Assembly (NCBI RefSeq): GCF_964199755.1
Contig: NC_133929.1
Location: 5,411,806 to 5,475,805, forward strand
Source: Larus michahellis
Taxonomy: Eukaryota; Chordata; Aves; Charadriiformes; Laridae
DNA length: 64,000 nt
Direction: 5' to 3'
Part shown: positions 1 to 11,837 of the stretch, in pieces
Numbering within the stretch: the stretch's first letter is position 1
Layout: each line of letters begins with the position of its first letter
Program-made: the position numbers and the translations under genes
Notes under the pieces: generated by a model
What the model was told of the DNA's origin: nothing
Seen by the model: only the letters and a program-made list of their open reading frames with translations
Database searches by the model: none

Positions 1-371
1 GTCAGTTCATCACATGCTTGTCTCTGCTGCTCCTTCCTCCTCAGAGGGAGGACTCCTCACACTCTTCCCCTGCTCCAGTGTGGGGTCCCTCCCACAGGAG
101 ATAATCCTCCACGAACTGCTCCAGTGTGGGTCCTTTCCACGGGGTACAGCCCTTCAGGAACAGGCTTCTCCAGCGTGGATCCCCCACGGGGTCACACCTC
201 CTGCCAGCAAACCTGTTCCAGCATGGGCTCCTCTTTCCAATGGGTTCACAGGTCCTGCCAGGAGCCTGCTCCAGAGTGGGCTTCACACGGGCTCACAGCC
301 TCCTTTGGGCACATCCACCTGCTCTGGCGTGGGGTCCTCCACAGGCTGCACATGGATATCTGCTCCACCAT
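1..371 (-). mobile_element. LTR family a, copy 1, left part (cut by window edge)
   Basis: GC-rich sequence built of imperfect units of roughly 40-50 bases around the phrase CTGCTCCAGTGTGGGGTCC. The same sequence recurs at 3362-4189 and 48606-49589. It is interrupted at 371/372 by a solo LTR and resumes at 1537. I read it as a retroviral LTR in minus orientation because the fullest copy carries a polyadenylation signal and a 5-bp target duplication consistent with that. Open frames across it are by-products of the repeats and GC content, not genes. Confidence 0.7.
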
Positions 372-1536
372 TGTGGAATAATTACTAAATTGGCTAAAAA
401 TACAAAAGTACAGCATTGTTCACACATTAAGGAAAAGTATAAAATCAAGAGGCTTCTGAGGTAGAAAATAGCCACAGCTGGCATGAAGAATACAACACCT
501 GTGGTTCCCTGATAAGGATGCTTGTGAAGCTACATGAGGTATGGGATGGGATGCAATTATTCCACGGCTTTATCTTATGATGTATAGCGGATACAGGAAT
601 GGGATGATACCATGAAACAGATAAGCTGCCAATTAGCTGCCTGCTCGATACTCGGAGCCAACATTTTGTCAACTTTTGATGAAATGCTGTCCTTTGTGTG
701 AACTTTGCTCATTATAGTGTCATTATAATAACAAAACACACCTCCATCCCGAAGGCTACCTGCCTCCAAGGTGCGACCACTCCTTCTTGAGTCTGCGCTC
801 TGGATTTCTCATAAACTATACCTTTAATTGTGAAGTGAGAGAAATTTACACCAATCATGATAAAAGTATGTATGACTAAAGTCACTCAAACTCCACCTTG
901 AAGATAACAAATAGTATAAAAATAGCCCAAGAGAGGGGGGATACCCAGGGAAGGCACCATCACAAAGAATTCCACCGCTGATTTCCGGGATCAGTCGACG
1001 GGCTGAGCCTTTCTTCCCTCCCACCCCCCATAGGGACGCCTTTGGATAGGACTTAGACTATACCGAGTGCTTCCTCGGGAAACTTAGAAATTTCTCTAGA
1101 GAATCTCTTTCCTACATTTATAGCCAGGCTGTATTGTTTATAATTTTGTCGCGTGTTTTGTATACTTTCATTTGCACGTGCTTTGCAGACAGTGTATTTA
1201 TCACCGGCAATCCTAAGAACCTATATATCTGTTGTTTAAATAAACTGCACTGTTGAAGTAGCTAGTCGTTTCGGTTTCTCACTGAACGCGACCAAAGACT
1301 GGAGAGTGGCTGTGCTAGTTCAGGAGCACGACTAGACTGAAGGTGCAGTCCACTATTAGTGTATCCAAATCGTAACAGTTTAATGCATATTAAACGCAAC
1401 TGGACTGATAGTGCTGAATTGGGCATCACTCAGAATTTAAACCTAGCCACACCTAGCCTCCCACCTCGGTGAGGAGTGTTAGAACGCAAGGGGGTTTATT
1501 TTCTGCCAAAACCGCTTTGCCCCTTTTCACGCAACA
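372..1536 (+). mobile_element. Solo LTR, family b (1165 bp), inserted in LTR family a
   Basis: The element starts TGTGGAATAA and ends CGCAACA, so it has the TG...CA ends of an LTR. The flanking five bases are ACCAT (367-371) and ACCGT (1537-1541), a 5-bp target duplication with one mismatch. Host sequence on both sides joins to rebuild LTR family a. A TATAAAAA box lies at 915-922 and an AATAAA signal at 1239-1244, giving normal U3-R-U5 order on the plus strand. A second copy lies at 59180-60324. A 5-bp duplication is typical of ERV-L-type elements, but no internal region is present to confirm the class. Confidence 0.85.
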
Positions 1537-1930
1537 ACCGTGGACCTCCATGGGCTGCAGGGGGACAGTCTGCCTCACCATGATCTGTGCCATGGGCTGC
1601 AGGGGAATCTCTGCTTTGGTGCCTGGAGCACCTCCTCCCCCTCCTTCTTCAATGACCTTGGTGCCTGCATAGTTGTTTCTCTCACATATTCTCACTCTTC
1701 TCTCCAGCTGCTGTTCCACTCTGAAGTTTTTTTTCCCCTCTTCTCAAATATGTTATCGTGGAGGCACTACCACCATTGCTGATTGGCTCAGCCTTGGCCA
1801 GTGGTGGGTCTATCTTGGAGCTGGCTGACGTTGGCTCTATCAGACATAAGGGAAGCTTCTAGCAGCTTCTCACAGAAGCCACCCCTGTAGCCCCCCTGCT
1901 ACCAAAACCTTGCCATGTAAACCCAATACA
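1537..1930 (-). mobile_element. LTR family a, copy 1, right part
   Basis: Continuation of the family a LTR after the solo LTR. It runs from the repeated GGGCTGCAGGGGGACAG phrase through TCTCTCACATATTCTCACTC to the shared terminus AAACCCAATACA. The same terminus ends the copy at 4189, and a close variant (AAACCCAAAACA) ends the copy at 49589. In minus orientation this terminus is the LTR start (TGTATTGGGTTTA). Confidence 0.7.
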
Positions 1931-3361
1931 AGTGATATGAGAAAAACTGTCAGCAGAGCTACTACCCTGGATTTTGGGAGAGCAGGCTTTAGGCTGTTCA
2001 AGGAACTAGTTTGTAAGGTCCCCTGGGAATCTGCTTTCAAGGGTACTAGGGTCCATAAATCCTGATGGCTTTTTAAGAGCACAGGCGAAGGCAATTCCAA
2101 TGTGCCAGGAGTCAAGCAAGTGGGACAGAAGGCCTGCTTGGCTGAACAGGGATCTCCTTCTGGAACCTAAGATGAAAAAGAAAGTGTATGGACTTGGGAA
2201 GCAAGGTCAGGCTACACAGGAGAACTACAGAGATGCTGTTCGCCACTGTAGGGAGAAAATTTTATGACTGAATCTCAACTGGAATTGAAGCTGGCCAGTA
2301 CTGTGGGGGATAATAAAAAAGGCTTTTTTTACATATGTTAACAGCAAATGGAAGACTAAAAACCAACATTGTGCCGTTACTTGATGAGGTTGGTCACCTC
2401 ACCAATAGGAATGAAGATAAAGCAGAGGCATTTAATGCCGCCTTCGCCTCTGTCTTTAACACCAATGATGGATCCTGGGACTCCAGGAGCTGGAGGATTG
2501 TGACAGAGGAGCGATAAGTTTCTAGTCAACCTTGAACTTGTACGGGATTTGCTGCTGCAGCTGAATGGGGCCTGATGGGAGTCATACAAGGGTACTGAAA
2601 GAGTTGGCTGATGTTATTGCGAGACCTCTCTCAGTTATTTATCAACAGTTTTGGGAATCTGGAGAGGTCCCAGTTGACTGGAAGCTAGCAAATGTTATTC
2701 CCATTTTCAAGAAGGGCAAGAAAGAAGACCCTGGTAGTTATAGGCCTGTCAGTCTCACTTCAGTGCCTGGTAAAATTATGGAGAAGATTATTCTGGGAGT
2801 TATTGAAAAATACCTGAAAGGCAACGCAGTCATCGATCAAAGCCAACACGGGTTCATGAAAGGAAAGTCATGCCTTACTAACTTAATATCCTTTTATGAC
2901 AAGGTTACCCACCTAGTGGACAGAGGGAAGACAGTGGATGTGGTTGTGGGTTTTTTTATTTTAGCAAAGCTTTTGATACTGTCTTTCACAATATCCTTCT
3001 GAACAAAATGTCAAGCATACAGCTAGACATGTAAACAATACAATGGGTGGACAATTGGCTGAAGAGTCGGGCTCGAAGAGTTGGGCTCAAAGAGTTGTAG
3101 TAAATGGTGTAACATCTGGCTGGCAGCCAGTCACTAGTGGTGTTCCCCAGGGCTCAATTTTAGGACCAGTTCTCTTCAATGCTTTTATCAATGACCTGGA
3201 CACAGGAGTTGAGTGACCACTGAGTTTGTCGACAATACTAAATTAGGAGGAGTCATTGATTCCCTCAAGGGCAGAGAGGCCTTACAGAGAGATTAGACCA
3301 CTGGACAATCACCAATTGTATGAATTTTATCAAAAACAAATGCTGGATTTGCACCTGGGAT
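1931..3361 (+). mobile_element. CR1 retroposon copy 1, degraded ORF2 fragment
   Basis: An old plus-strand CR1 piece truncated at both ends. It enters in the C-terminal part of the endonuclease domain (LDF...RA, VPWE) and runs through the linker into reverse transcriptase. The best stretch (2565-3002) has the CR1 signatures [27 protein letters not shown] and QHGF, then breaks before the catalytic FADD region. Stops and frameshifts are frequent, so it is older than the other CR1 copies here. It stops at about 3361, where LTR family a copy 2 begins. Confidence 0.85.
2565..3002 (+). pseudogene. CR1 reverse transcriptase fragment (copy 1)
   Basis: This open stretch of 145 codons encodes the fingers and early palm of a CR1 ORF2 reverse transcriptase, recognisable from [18 protein letters not shown], the QHGF segment and [13 protein letters not shown]. 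The frame then decays, so the YLDF/FADD catalytic half is out of frame downstream (3000-3350). It is a broken piece of a non-LTR retrotransposon protein of about 1000 residues. No host function is suggested. Confidence 0.85.
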
Positions 3362-4189
3362 CTAAAAACACCTTCCCCCCACCTCTCCTTTCTTCACAGG
3401 CTCAACTTCACTCCTAACTCTTCTACCTCCTTCCCCCAACTGGCACAGGGGGATGGTGAATGGGGATTAGGGTCAGTTCAAAACACTTCATCTCTACTGC
3501 TCCTTCTTCCTCACGCTCTTCCCCTGCTCCATTGTGGGGTCCCTCCCACAGGAGACAGCCCTTCACAAACTTCTCCAGCATGGGTCCTTCTCACGGGCTG
3601 CAGTCCTTCAAGAACTGCTCCAGTATGGGTCCTTTCCACAGGGTGCAGTCCTTCAGAAATGGACTGCTCCAGCATGGGTACCTCACAGGGTCACAGGTCC
3701 TGCCAGGAAACCTGCTCCAATGTGGTCTCTCTATGGGCTGCAGCTTCCTTTGGGGCGCACCCACCTGCTGCCGTGTGGGGTCCTCAGTGGGCTGCAGGGT
3801 GGATACGTGCTCCACCATTAAACTCCATGGGCTGCAGGGGGACAGCCTACCTCACCGTGGTCTGTGCCATGGGCTGCAGGGGAATCTCTGCTCCAGTGCC
3901 TGGAGCACCTCCTCCCGCTCCTTCACTGACCTTGCTGTCTGCAGGGTTGTTTCTCTCACATTGTCTCACTCCTCTCTCACAGCTGCTGCACAGTGTTTTT
4001 TACCCTTTCTTAAACATGTTATCACAGAAGAGCCACCAGCATTGCCGATTGGCTCATCTTTGGTCCATCTTGGAGCTGGCTGGAACTGTTTCTGTCTGAC
4101 ATGGGGGCAGCTTCTGGTGTCTTCTCACAGAAGCCACCTCTGCAGCCCACCCACCCCTCCCCCCAACCTCACTACATAAACCCAATACA
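3362..4189 (-). mobile_element. LTR family a, copy 2, truncated
   Basis: Matches the copy at 48606-49589 from CTAAAAACACCTTCC to the terminus AAACCCAATACA but lacks about 230 bases at the left end (the LTR 3' end in minus orientation). The left edge abuts CR1 copy 1 directly, so a deletion at the junction is likely. At least three imperfect repeat units with the phrase CTGCTCCAGTATGGGTCC occur at about 3520-3690. The long open frames of 259, 239 and 95 codons are side effects of the biased, repeated sequence. Confidence 0.75.
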
Positions 4190-6612
4190 GTGTGAAACAG
4201 ACCTCTAGTGTTTAAACTCTGCATTTCTTCAAATTATTACTACCCCACAAAGTCCTATGTCTCATATTTTGTTGGGAGTCCTCCATTCAGGTTCCTTGCT
4301 GAATATTTCAAACTCTAAGAATATCAAGATTTTTAGAAATATAATTCCCCTAGATCCAATTTATGCAGATACAATAGGAGAAAAATTTGAATATAATTTA
4401 TCAGTTACCCACTGCTGCAAAAATACTCCCACTTTAACCTGTTATGTTTCCATTCAGTCTTTAGGATACACAGATTTGGAGATGTGGCCCACATCATGGA
4501 GATGTGGCTGATTAAGGAAATCTGGAGATGTAGGTAACAATAATTAGACAGCAATAACAAGATTAAATTTGCAACGTAGATCTTCTTTCACTGCTCTGCA
4601 ATGAGTAGTCATCATTCAGAAGGATGAAAGCAAATGTGAAACATCTCTCCCGAAAAAGACAATTACTAAAGGAGAGAAGTCCAGAAGTTATACATTCAAC
4701 TTGACATACACTAGCAAAGATTAGAGATGGTGCAAACTAAATAATCTTGTATTATAGGCATGACTTGAAATGGGCAATTGGCTGTAGAACTTGGTTGTCT
4801 CAAATCTTCATAAGAGGAAGACTCATTTGATAATCTGAACCTCAGTTCAGGGCATCTGGCTCTGTGCAAGACAATATGTAACCTTGGGCAAAACTTTAAA
4901 TCTCTCTGTGCCTTGCCTAGTTCCACATGTGCAAAATGGGATTAATAGAAAGGCTTATGTCATTTTAAATCTCTCCAATACTTGGGTTCTTACTATTGAA
5001 GGAAAACTTTTTGGCTTTTTTAATTAAAGCCTTTCGACTCACAACTTTAGAGAAAAGCTAGAACTGAACAAACTGTAGAGACTGACATTTAAAAAACCAA
5101 AACAATAAAAAGAATTGGCCATTTAAAATAAACCTCATGATCTTTAAACCAAATTTATGACTTTTTCCTCTGCCTGACTCATGATTTATTTATTGTTTTT
5201 ATCACTCGAGGTTGATGAGCTTGTAGTAATATTGCTTTTCTCACAGTCTTTCTCAGCCTTTCAGGATTTGTCATACTTTCAGGATAGGGATGATCTGTTA
5301 CCATTTAACCATAGCTTCCCTTGCACTGTGATGCCCTGCTGTTAAATGAGGCCTCCAGGTGCAACCATAATGTGGTTGCTTTTTTCTCCTCAGTTACTGC
5401 ACTAATGCTATGAGAGAGGGTTAGTTTACTTTTTTTTTTAAATACATTTTTATGATTTTCACCAGCGGTGTACTTCCCCCAATTTGACTCAGGTTGGGCA
5501 ATTAAGAAAAAGACAAAGAGAGATCCTGCAATGATTTCTGTTCATGTGCTAGATCATACATGGATACACAACTTTAAATTATTGATTGCAACAGGACTGT
5601 TCAAAATGCCTAAGCATGGATTACACTCCTGCATATTTCCTAAACACAGCTTCTTAACTGAGTTTTGAAAATCTATGGAAATCTTTCCATTAGCACTGGG
5701 TTTTTCTGTTATAGCCATGACTAGACCAGCCATCCATGTCTCACAGTAAAACAAGACTGAACATATATTTATTGGTCACCACTATGCTGAGTACACCTAA
5801 AAACTTTCCAGAACTGCTCTTGCCATCACTTTCTGAAGTTAAATGTAAATTGAATACCTTTCTCTCTTTTATTAATTTAGTATCGATGAACAAAGAGTTT
5901 GAAATATGAGAGCTGTTGCATACTTGTGCCTAGTACAATGCTTCACAGAACCAGGAGGAAATAGAAAAACAGATTTTCAAAGTAAAATTTGCCTCATTTA
6001 TAAAGCACTTGACATTCAGAGAGAGCAATGCCTATAATGAGAATACCTCTGGCAGTCATCTATAGAAAGAATTATTTTTGAAAGCTGAAAGTAACCAAGA
6101 AGCATTGTTAAAGGATGTTAAGAGCAGTTGGAGCCCATCCCAGTGCACCCAGGGACCCCGGGTCTCTGCCCAACCTGAGGGATGCAGCTGCTGCTTTCCT
6201 GTTTGCAAGTTCAACCAGAAGTAAGGCTGAGCACGTATCCCAGAGACACACAGACATACAGACATTACTGGTTACACAGACTGCCACAGACCAGGTGCTG
6301 CCTTCAACAGCACCTACATACAGGATCCACATAAAACATAAACACAGATAGCCAAGTCCCCTTCCTCCTCTTCAGATAGTAGAGATAAAAGGTCACTAGC
6401 TCTGAACCCACATAGCTATGCTGGAAAATCCCTAGTGTAAATACAGTAGCAGCATAAAAATAGTCACAGTATGTCATATTTTACTTGGGGAATTCCTATA
6501 ATTCATACCAACAAAAGAATAAGCTACATCACCTTTGGGACTGGCTTCTGGTATTAATATACGAGCAAAACCTTTCTGGTGTAGACAAGACTTAAAGCAT
6601 CTCCTGAGGGAT
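4190..6612. other. AT-rich intergenic DNA, nothing recognised
   Basis: About 2.4 kb with no recognised gene, LTR or CR1 motif. It contains only short random open frames and small homopolymer runs, such as a T tract near 5431. A slightly GC-richer patch at 6115-6350 has no recognised homology. Old, unrecognisable repeats cannot be excluded by eye. Confidence 0.6.
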
Positions 6613-6830
6613 TGTCCTGGTTTAAGGTAAAACAGAACTGATTTTCTGTTCAATAATTTTACTTTGCAGCTAAGACTCTTCTAACTCTCTGAAACTCTCT
6701 GAAACTAACAGCATATTATGCAGAAACTGTTCGTTCTCACAGAGATAAGACCTATGTTTATAGTGAATACCAAGGAATGGTACGCAGAGAGGCTCTTGCT
6801 TATACTTATTGCTATAAGAACCAAGGTCAC
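6613..6830 (+). mobile_element. LTR family c, 5' fragment
   Basis: Begins TGTCCTGGTTTAAGG and follows the same order of phrases as the 734-bp LTRs at 11104 and 36315 (CTGTTCAATAATTTTAC, AACAGCATATTATGCAGAAA, GGAATGGTACGCAGAGAGG). It stops at AACCAAGGTCAC, where CR1 copy 2 starts. The rest of the LTR is missing. Confidence 0.8.
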
Positions 6831-7261
6831 AGAATGAATAACGCAGAATGATAGGGGTTGGAAGGGACCTCTGGAGATCATCTAGTCCAACCCCCCTGCC
6901 AGAACAGGGTCACCTAGAGCAGGTTGCACAGGAACACGTCCAGGCGGGTTTTGAATGTCTCCAGAGATGGAGACTCCACCACCTCTCTGGGCAGCCTGTT
7001 CCAGTGCTCTGCCACCCTCAAAGTAAAGAAGTGCCTCCTCATGTTTAGGTGGAACTTCCTATGCTCAAGTTTGTGCCCATTACCTCTTGTCCTGTCACTG
7101 GGCACCACTGAAAAGAGCCTGGCCCCATCCTCCTGACACCCACCCTTTAAGTATTCATAAGCATTGATAAGATCCCCCCTCAGCTGTCTTTTTTCCAGAC
7201 TGAAAAGACACAAATCCCTCAGCCTTTCTTCATAAGAGATGTGTTCTAGTCCCCTAATCTC
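6831..7261 (-). mobile_element. CR1 copy 2, 3' tail
   Basis: Short 5'-truncated minus-strand CR1. Read on the minus strand it gives the C-terminal ORF2 signatures [20 protein letters not shown] and [19 protein letters not shown], then the 3' UTR with GGTTGGACTAGATGATCTCC. It abuts LTR family c on the left and retroviral integrase sequence on the right. The 99-codon minus frame at 6914-7213 is the remnant of ORF2. Confidence 0.9.
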
Positions 7262-7870
7262 AAGTACCAGGCCAAGCTCAGAGTTGGGGGGGTGACTGGG
7301 CCTACTTCCCTTTTCAGCGATTACAAGTAGATTATGCAGATATCCCCTCCAGTTACGGATACGAACATTTGTGCTTGTAATAGTAGATCAACTGTCAGGC
7401 TGGGTGGAAGTCTTCCCGACAAGAATTTGACATGGGGGGAGTAGTAAAAGCTTTATTGAAAGAAATTATACCTAGATATGGGGTTCTGGAGTCAATTGAG
7501 TCAGATAGGAGTAATCATTTCACAGCAAAAATAATCGATCAACTGTACAAATTGCTAGGAATAGAAGGAAACCTGCATACTCCCTATCACCCACAGTCTT
7601 TGGGACAAGTAGAAAGGACGAATAGCACATTAAAAGAAAGAATAGGAAAAGTATGTGCACACACCGGTTTAAAATGTCCAGAAGCATTAACCTTAGTCCT
7701 ATGGGATGTTCGAAACACTCCATGACAACCCATAGGACTATCACCATCAGAGATTCTTTGTGAGGCACCTAGCTATACCACGGACTTACATTCCAGCTAA
7801 GAACAGCCTATTGGATGGAGATGAACAACTGACCCAGTACATTTTATACATGCAAAAAGGATTTGAAGAT
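7262..7870 (+). pseudogene. Class I-like ERV integrase, N-terminal piece and catalytic core
   Basis: A decayed retroviral integrase. The catalytic core can be followed through QVDYADIP (first Asp, near 7330), ESDRSNHF (second Asp, near 7500) and YHPQSLGQVERTN (Glu, near 7610), so the D,D(35)E triad positions are still visible. An in-frame stop lies near 7429, others lie downstream, and there is at least one frameshift. Upstream pol, protease and gag are absent; the piece begins at the CR1 copy 2 junction. It is interrupted at 7870/7871 by a solo LTR and continues at 8486. The match to gammaretrovirus-type integrase is from motifs only. Confidence 0.85.
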
Positions 7871-8485
7871 TGTCCTGGGTTGAGTGACACAGGACTAATT
7901 TCTCTTCTAATGCTGGGGAAAACTCCACTTTTGGAAGACTCTAGTGTCTGAATTGGTGAAAATATTTACTTTGTAGCCAGCTAGGCTATGTGGGATTCAA
8001 GGTCTCAGTGTTTTCGAGCCTCGCCAGGTGCAGGGATGAGGAGGAACGAGGCCTGGGCATTTGACCCAGGCTGGCCAACAGGATTATTTCATACCATGAA
8101 CATAACATTCTATATAAATTAGAAAGTTTGCTGTGTAGTTTCTCTCTCCCTTGATGGCAGATCCCTGAGGCCTTCCCTTCCTCCTGAAGCCGCAGCGCTC
8201 GCAGTGTCCCACATTTGTTGTCCACTGCTGGAAGTGCACAGCTTCCTACAGATATAATTGGCTGAGTATAATTCTTGCATATCTTATATTAGTATCGGGA
8301 TTAATATTGGTTCATTAGTATTATTGTTAATTATTTAGTCTTATCCTATTAAATCTGTTTATATTTCAACCCTCATGTTTCCTTGCTTTCCCTGATTCCC
8401 CTTCCTGGGTGGGGAGGGGTCATCGGGTGATAGAATAATTGTCTAAATGACAATAAATTGTTATGGGTTTTCTCAAACCATAACA
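7871..8485 (+). mobile_element. Solo LTR, family d (615 bp), inserted in ERV integrase
   Basis: Starts TGTCCTGGGTTGAGTG and ends AAACCATAACA. It is flanked by a perfect 5-bp duplication, AAGAT, at 7866-7870 and 8486-8490. Removing the LTR and one duplication rejoins the integrase reading frame. A TATATAAA box lies at 8111-8118 and ATTAAA at 8348-8353. Only one copy is present in the window. Confidence 0.9.
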
Positions 8486-8725
8486 AAGATAAAAGGAAAT
8501 ATGCCCAATGGTGCCAACCCACACCACCTGAAATACAGGTACATGATATACAGCCAGGAGACAAAGCCTCCTGAAAACCAAAATTGGAACCCAAATGGGA
8601 GGAGCCATACACTGTTTTATTGTGTTCTTATTTTGCTGTTAAAGTTTTAGGGAAATAAAACTGGATACACCATTCTCACGTCAAGTGAGTGGTGGATAGC
8701 CAAACCAGCTGACAGATGACAGATT
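8486..8725 (+). pseudogene. ERV integrase C-terminal domain (continuation)
   Basis: After the solo LTR the frame resumes with a C-terminal integrase domain of gammaretroviral type: a PGD segment, then EPKWEEPYTVLL, then WIHHSHVK just before the env region. Stops and a frameshift are present. Together with 7262-7870 it gives most of one integrase. The gene order (integrase, then env at about 8750) is that of a simple retrovirus on the plus strand. Confidence 0.75.
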
Positions 8726-8749
8726 CCTGAAAATCAACAAAGAATTAAG

Positions 8750-10205
8750 TGGGATATTTCACTACTCCTGGTACTGTTGACTCTGGTGACTACTACAGCA
8801 TGGCTAAGTATAAAATTGAAAAGAATGGATGATCCAGAGTGGTGGAAAGGCAATAAATTTGAAAATAAAAGAATCTACTTAGAGTATACAGGATCCAAGT
8901 TCCCAGTTCTTGAAGAACCTAAAAAAAGGGACTCTCATTTTTGTTGTGAATTGGATAAGGCAAACAATCTAACTGTCCACAGAGGTAGTCAAAAAAATTA
9001 GATCTCATGCCAATGATACCAGTTGCTGTTTAACAATTGATTTCGGGTGTTGTGTGGTGGTTAATGGTGAAGTTGGCAAAATAGAAACTACTGTATCTTG
9101 CAAAAGAATTGACTTGATACCAACAACAGTCCTGCTACCCACCACGATGAATTCAACTTCAACTCCGCTTAATAAGAGAGGATTTGATCCCATAAATACC
9201 TGAAATTGGACCATAGGTTATCAAACAAGTAGGGCAAGAACAAGTGATATTTAATCCCTCACGGTCACTGGAACAGGTAGAACTGATGATACAAGACAAT
9301 GTTTCTACAATTAAATCGACCTGCTCACCATTCCTAAGCACATCCTATGCAGGTTGGTTAGCATGGTTACATGAGTGAACCTTTACCACTTTGAGGAGAA
9401 GAAAAAGATGCAACCGGTATCATAGGGATGGGATTGGGAGTCTTAAATAGCATAAATGTTGAAGTGCTTGTAAAGAAACTGACTGCAACCGCAGATGACT
9501 TAAGCAATTTAGAACACCCATTACGTTGCTCTCTATTAGCATTAGGGACTAGCCAACAACTTGTGTCTGTTATACTACCTCAATGGGAAAAAATTAATGA
9601 AAAAGACCATCGGTTAATTGTAGATGCTCTTAGAACACTCCAAGGCAACGTTTCACTAGCCCTTAGCTGTTTCCAAGCTCAACTGTGGATGCAGTCTACG
9701 ATAACAGCAATTATAAGGGAAGGTGAAGAAGGCATTTTAACCACAGAGATTCGAAAAGTATTTTGGGACAACTCAACTAAATTAGAAAAAGAATTCCAGT
9801 CCTGGTGGTATTTAGTCAATTTTACTTAGGACCCCTTGAACAATAGGGCCACTGCTTTTTTCTTAACAATACGCAATGCTTTGGTGTACACCATATACCC
9901 AATCATTGCATCGGGATTAAATCACAAGGGACTTGTACTCTAGCCATTAGAACACAGAGCATGGGCCCAACAAATCAGGAATAAGTGGCGAACTGTTGAT
10001 ATAGGTGCATGTGTTGCACGAGATCAGCGAGGATTTGTCTGTGAAAGTAACACCATCAAAGCCCAAGACATTTGTCTTGACACTGAACAAAAAATCTGCC
10101 ATTTTGAGATAAGTCCTGATGAAAACCCAGAAACCATAGTATCCTGGAAAAGGATGTGTCTGTATGAGAATGCTTTGTAGCACTATATCTGTAGATAACT
10201 TCATC
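8750..10205 (+). pseudogene. ERV env remnant (SU to TM)
   Basis: Envelope-like remnant following integrase. A hydrophobic leader (SLLLVLLTLVTTTAWLS, near 8757-8810) resembles a signal peptide. It is followed by a Cys-containing surface region with N-glycosylation sites such as NLT. The longest clean stretch is 133 codons (9428-9829), starting MGLGVLNSINVEVL and ending SWWYLVNFT, with helical character expected of a transmembrane subunit ectodomain. Related sequence continues in shifted frames to about 10190, where CR1 copy 3 cuts it off. No membrane anchor or 3' LTR remains. Many stops and frameshifts make it non-coding. Confidence 0.65.
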
Positions 10206-10209
10206 ACAA

Positions 10210-11103
10210 AATCATAGAATGGTTTGGGTTGGAAGGGACATTAAAGATCATCTAGTTCCAACCCCCCCTGCCATGGGCAGGGACACCTTCCACCAGACTG
10301 GGTTGCTCAAAGCCCCATCCAGCCTGGTCTTGAACATTTCCATGGAAGGGGCATCCACAGCTTCTCTGGGCAACCTGTTCCAGTGTCTCACCACCCTCAC
10401 AGTAAAGAATTTCTTCCTAATATCTAATCTAGATCTATCTTCTTTCAGTTTAAAACTGTTACCCCTCATCCTATCACTACGATCCCTGATAAAGAGCCCC
10501 CCCCTCCACCTTTTCCGTAAGTCCACTTAAGTACTGAAACGCATGCTATAAGATCTCACTGGAACCTTCTTTTCTCCAGGCTGAACAACCCCAACTCTCT
10601 CAGCCTGTCTTCATAGCATAGGTGCTCCAGCCCTTTGATCATCTTCATGGCCCTCCTCTGGACTTGCTCCAACAGGTCCATGTCCTTGTTATGTTGGGGG
10701 CCCCAGAGCTGGATAGAGGGGGAGGATCACCTCCCTCGACCTGCTGGCCACACTTCTTTTTATGCAGCCCAGGATATGAGTGGCTTCCGGGGCTGCAAGC
10801 ACACATTGCCAGCTCATGTTGAGCTTCTCATCCACCAACACCCCCAAGTCCTTCTCCTCAGGGCTGCTCTCAATCCACTCATCGCCCAGCCTGTATCCTT
10901 CATTGGGATTGCTGTGACCCAGGTGCAGAACCTTGCACTTGGCCTTGTTGAACTTCATGAGATTCACATGGGCCCACTCCTCAAGACTGTCCAGGTCCCT
11001 CTGGATGGCATCCCTTCCCTCAAGTCAATCAACTGCACCGCTCAGCTTGGTGTCATCAGCAAACTTGCTGAGGGTGCTCTCAATCCCATTGTCCATGTTT
11101 CAA
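10210..11103 (-). mobile_element. CR1 copy 3, segment 1 (3' UTR and C-terminal ORF2)
   Basis: Minus-strand CR1 from its 3' end (ATCATAGAATGGTTTGGG on the plus strand) through the ORF2 C-terminus (RTRGN-like, [19 protein letters not shown]-like) into the palm/thumb ([19 protein letters not shown]). Frames are broken. An LTR of family c interrupts it at 11104, and it resumes at 11838. It cuts into the ERV env remnant on the left. Confidence 0.9.
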
Positions 11104-11837
11104 TGTCCTGGTTTGAGGTAAAACAGAAACAACTTTCTGTTCAGTAATTTTAGTTCTTAGCTAGGCCTCTTCTAACTCTCTGAAATTAACAGCATGTTGT
11201 GCAGAAAACTGTTCACTCTCAGAGTGAAAAGACCAATGTTTACAGTTAGTGCCAAGGAATGGTACACAGAGAGGCTCTTGCTTATACTTATTGCTATAAC
11301 AACCAAGGTCAGCTAATTTCATTAGTTGCCCCGTTGGAAGGTCAGAAACGGAAAAGCGTAGAGGGGTCCCACCTGCAGGGAGGAGCAGACAGGACAGGTG
11401 ACCCAAAAGTGACCAACAGGGCTATTCCATCCCATCTGCCCCATGCTCAGTATAAAAGCTGAGGGATCAAAGGGTCAGCTTTCTTTTCTTCAATGGCCGA
11501 CATCCAAGGAGGACCCTGTCTGTTCATCTGCCTTTGATCCCGATCCAAGAATTCCTGACTCCAGATCTGGAATCCAGTTCCCACTCATTGCTGAGTCCAG
11601 TCTGGGACTTCCCCAGTGCCTACCAGTGACATCATCCTGCGAGCTTGACACGGTTTTGTATATATTGTCTCTATTTCATTATTTCCTTTTTATTTTATTA
11701 TTAATATTTCATTAAAGGAGTTTAGTTCCTTCTAAACTCATAAATCTCTTTATCTCTCCTCCTCCTCTCTTTGGAGCGAGAGTTGGGAGAGAACATCTGT
11801 TGTCTCATTATCGGCCAGTCTGGCCCAAACCATGACA
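11104..11837 (+). mobile_element. Solo LTR, family c (734 bp), inserted in CR1 copy 3
   Basis: Starts TGTCCTGGTTTGAGG and ends ACCATGACA. A TATAAAA box lies at 11451-11457 and ATTAAAG lies in the AT-rich stretch near 11713. It is the same length (734 bp) as the 5' LTR at 36315-37048 and very similar to it. CR1 sequence continues on both sides in the same orientation. A clean target duplication could not be resolved: the left flank is TTCAA and the right flank is CCCTG. Confidence 0.88.

Noticed and set aside
3320-4179. Open frames of 259 and 239 codons in overlapping phases
   Set aside because: They lie in the GC-rich repeated block of LTR family a, are open in several phases at once, and contain no protein motif.
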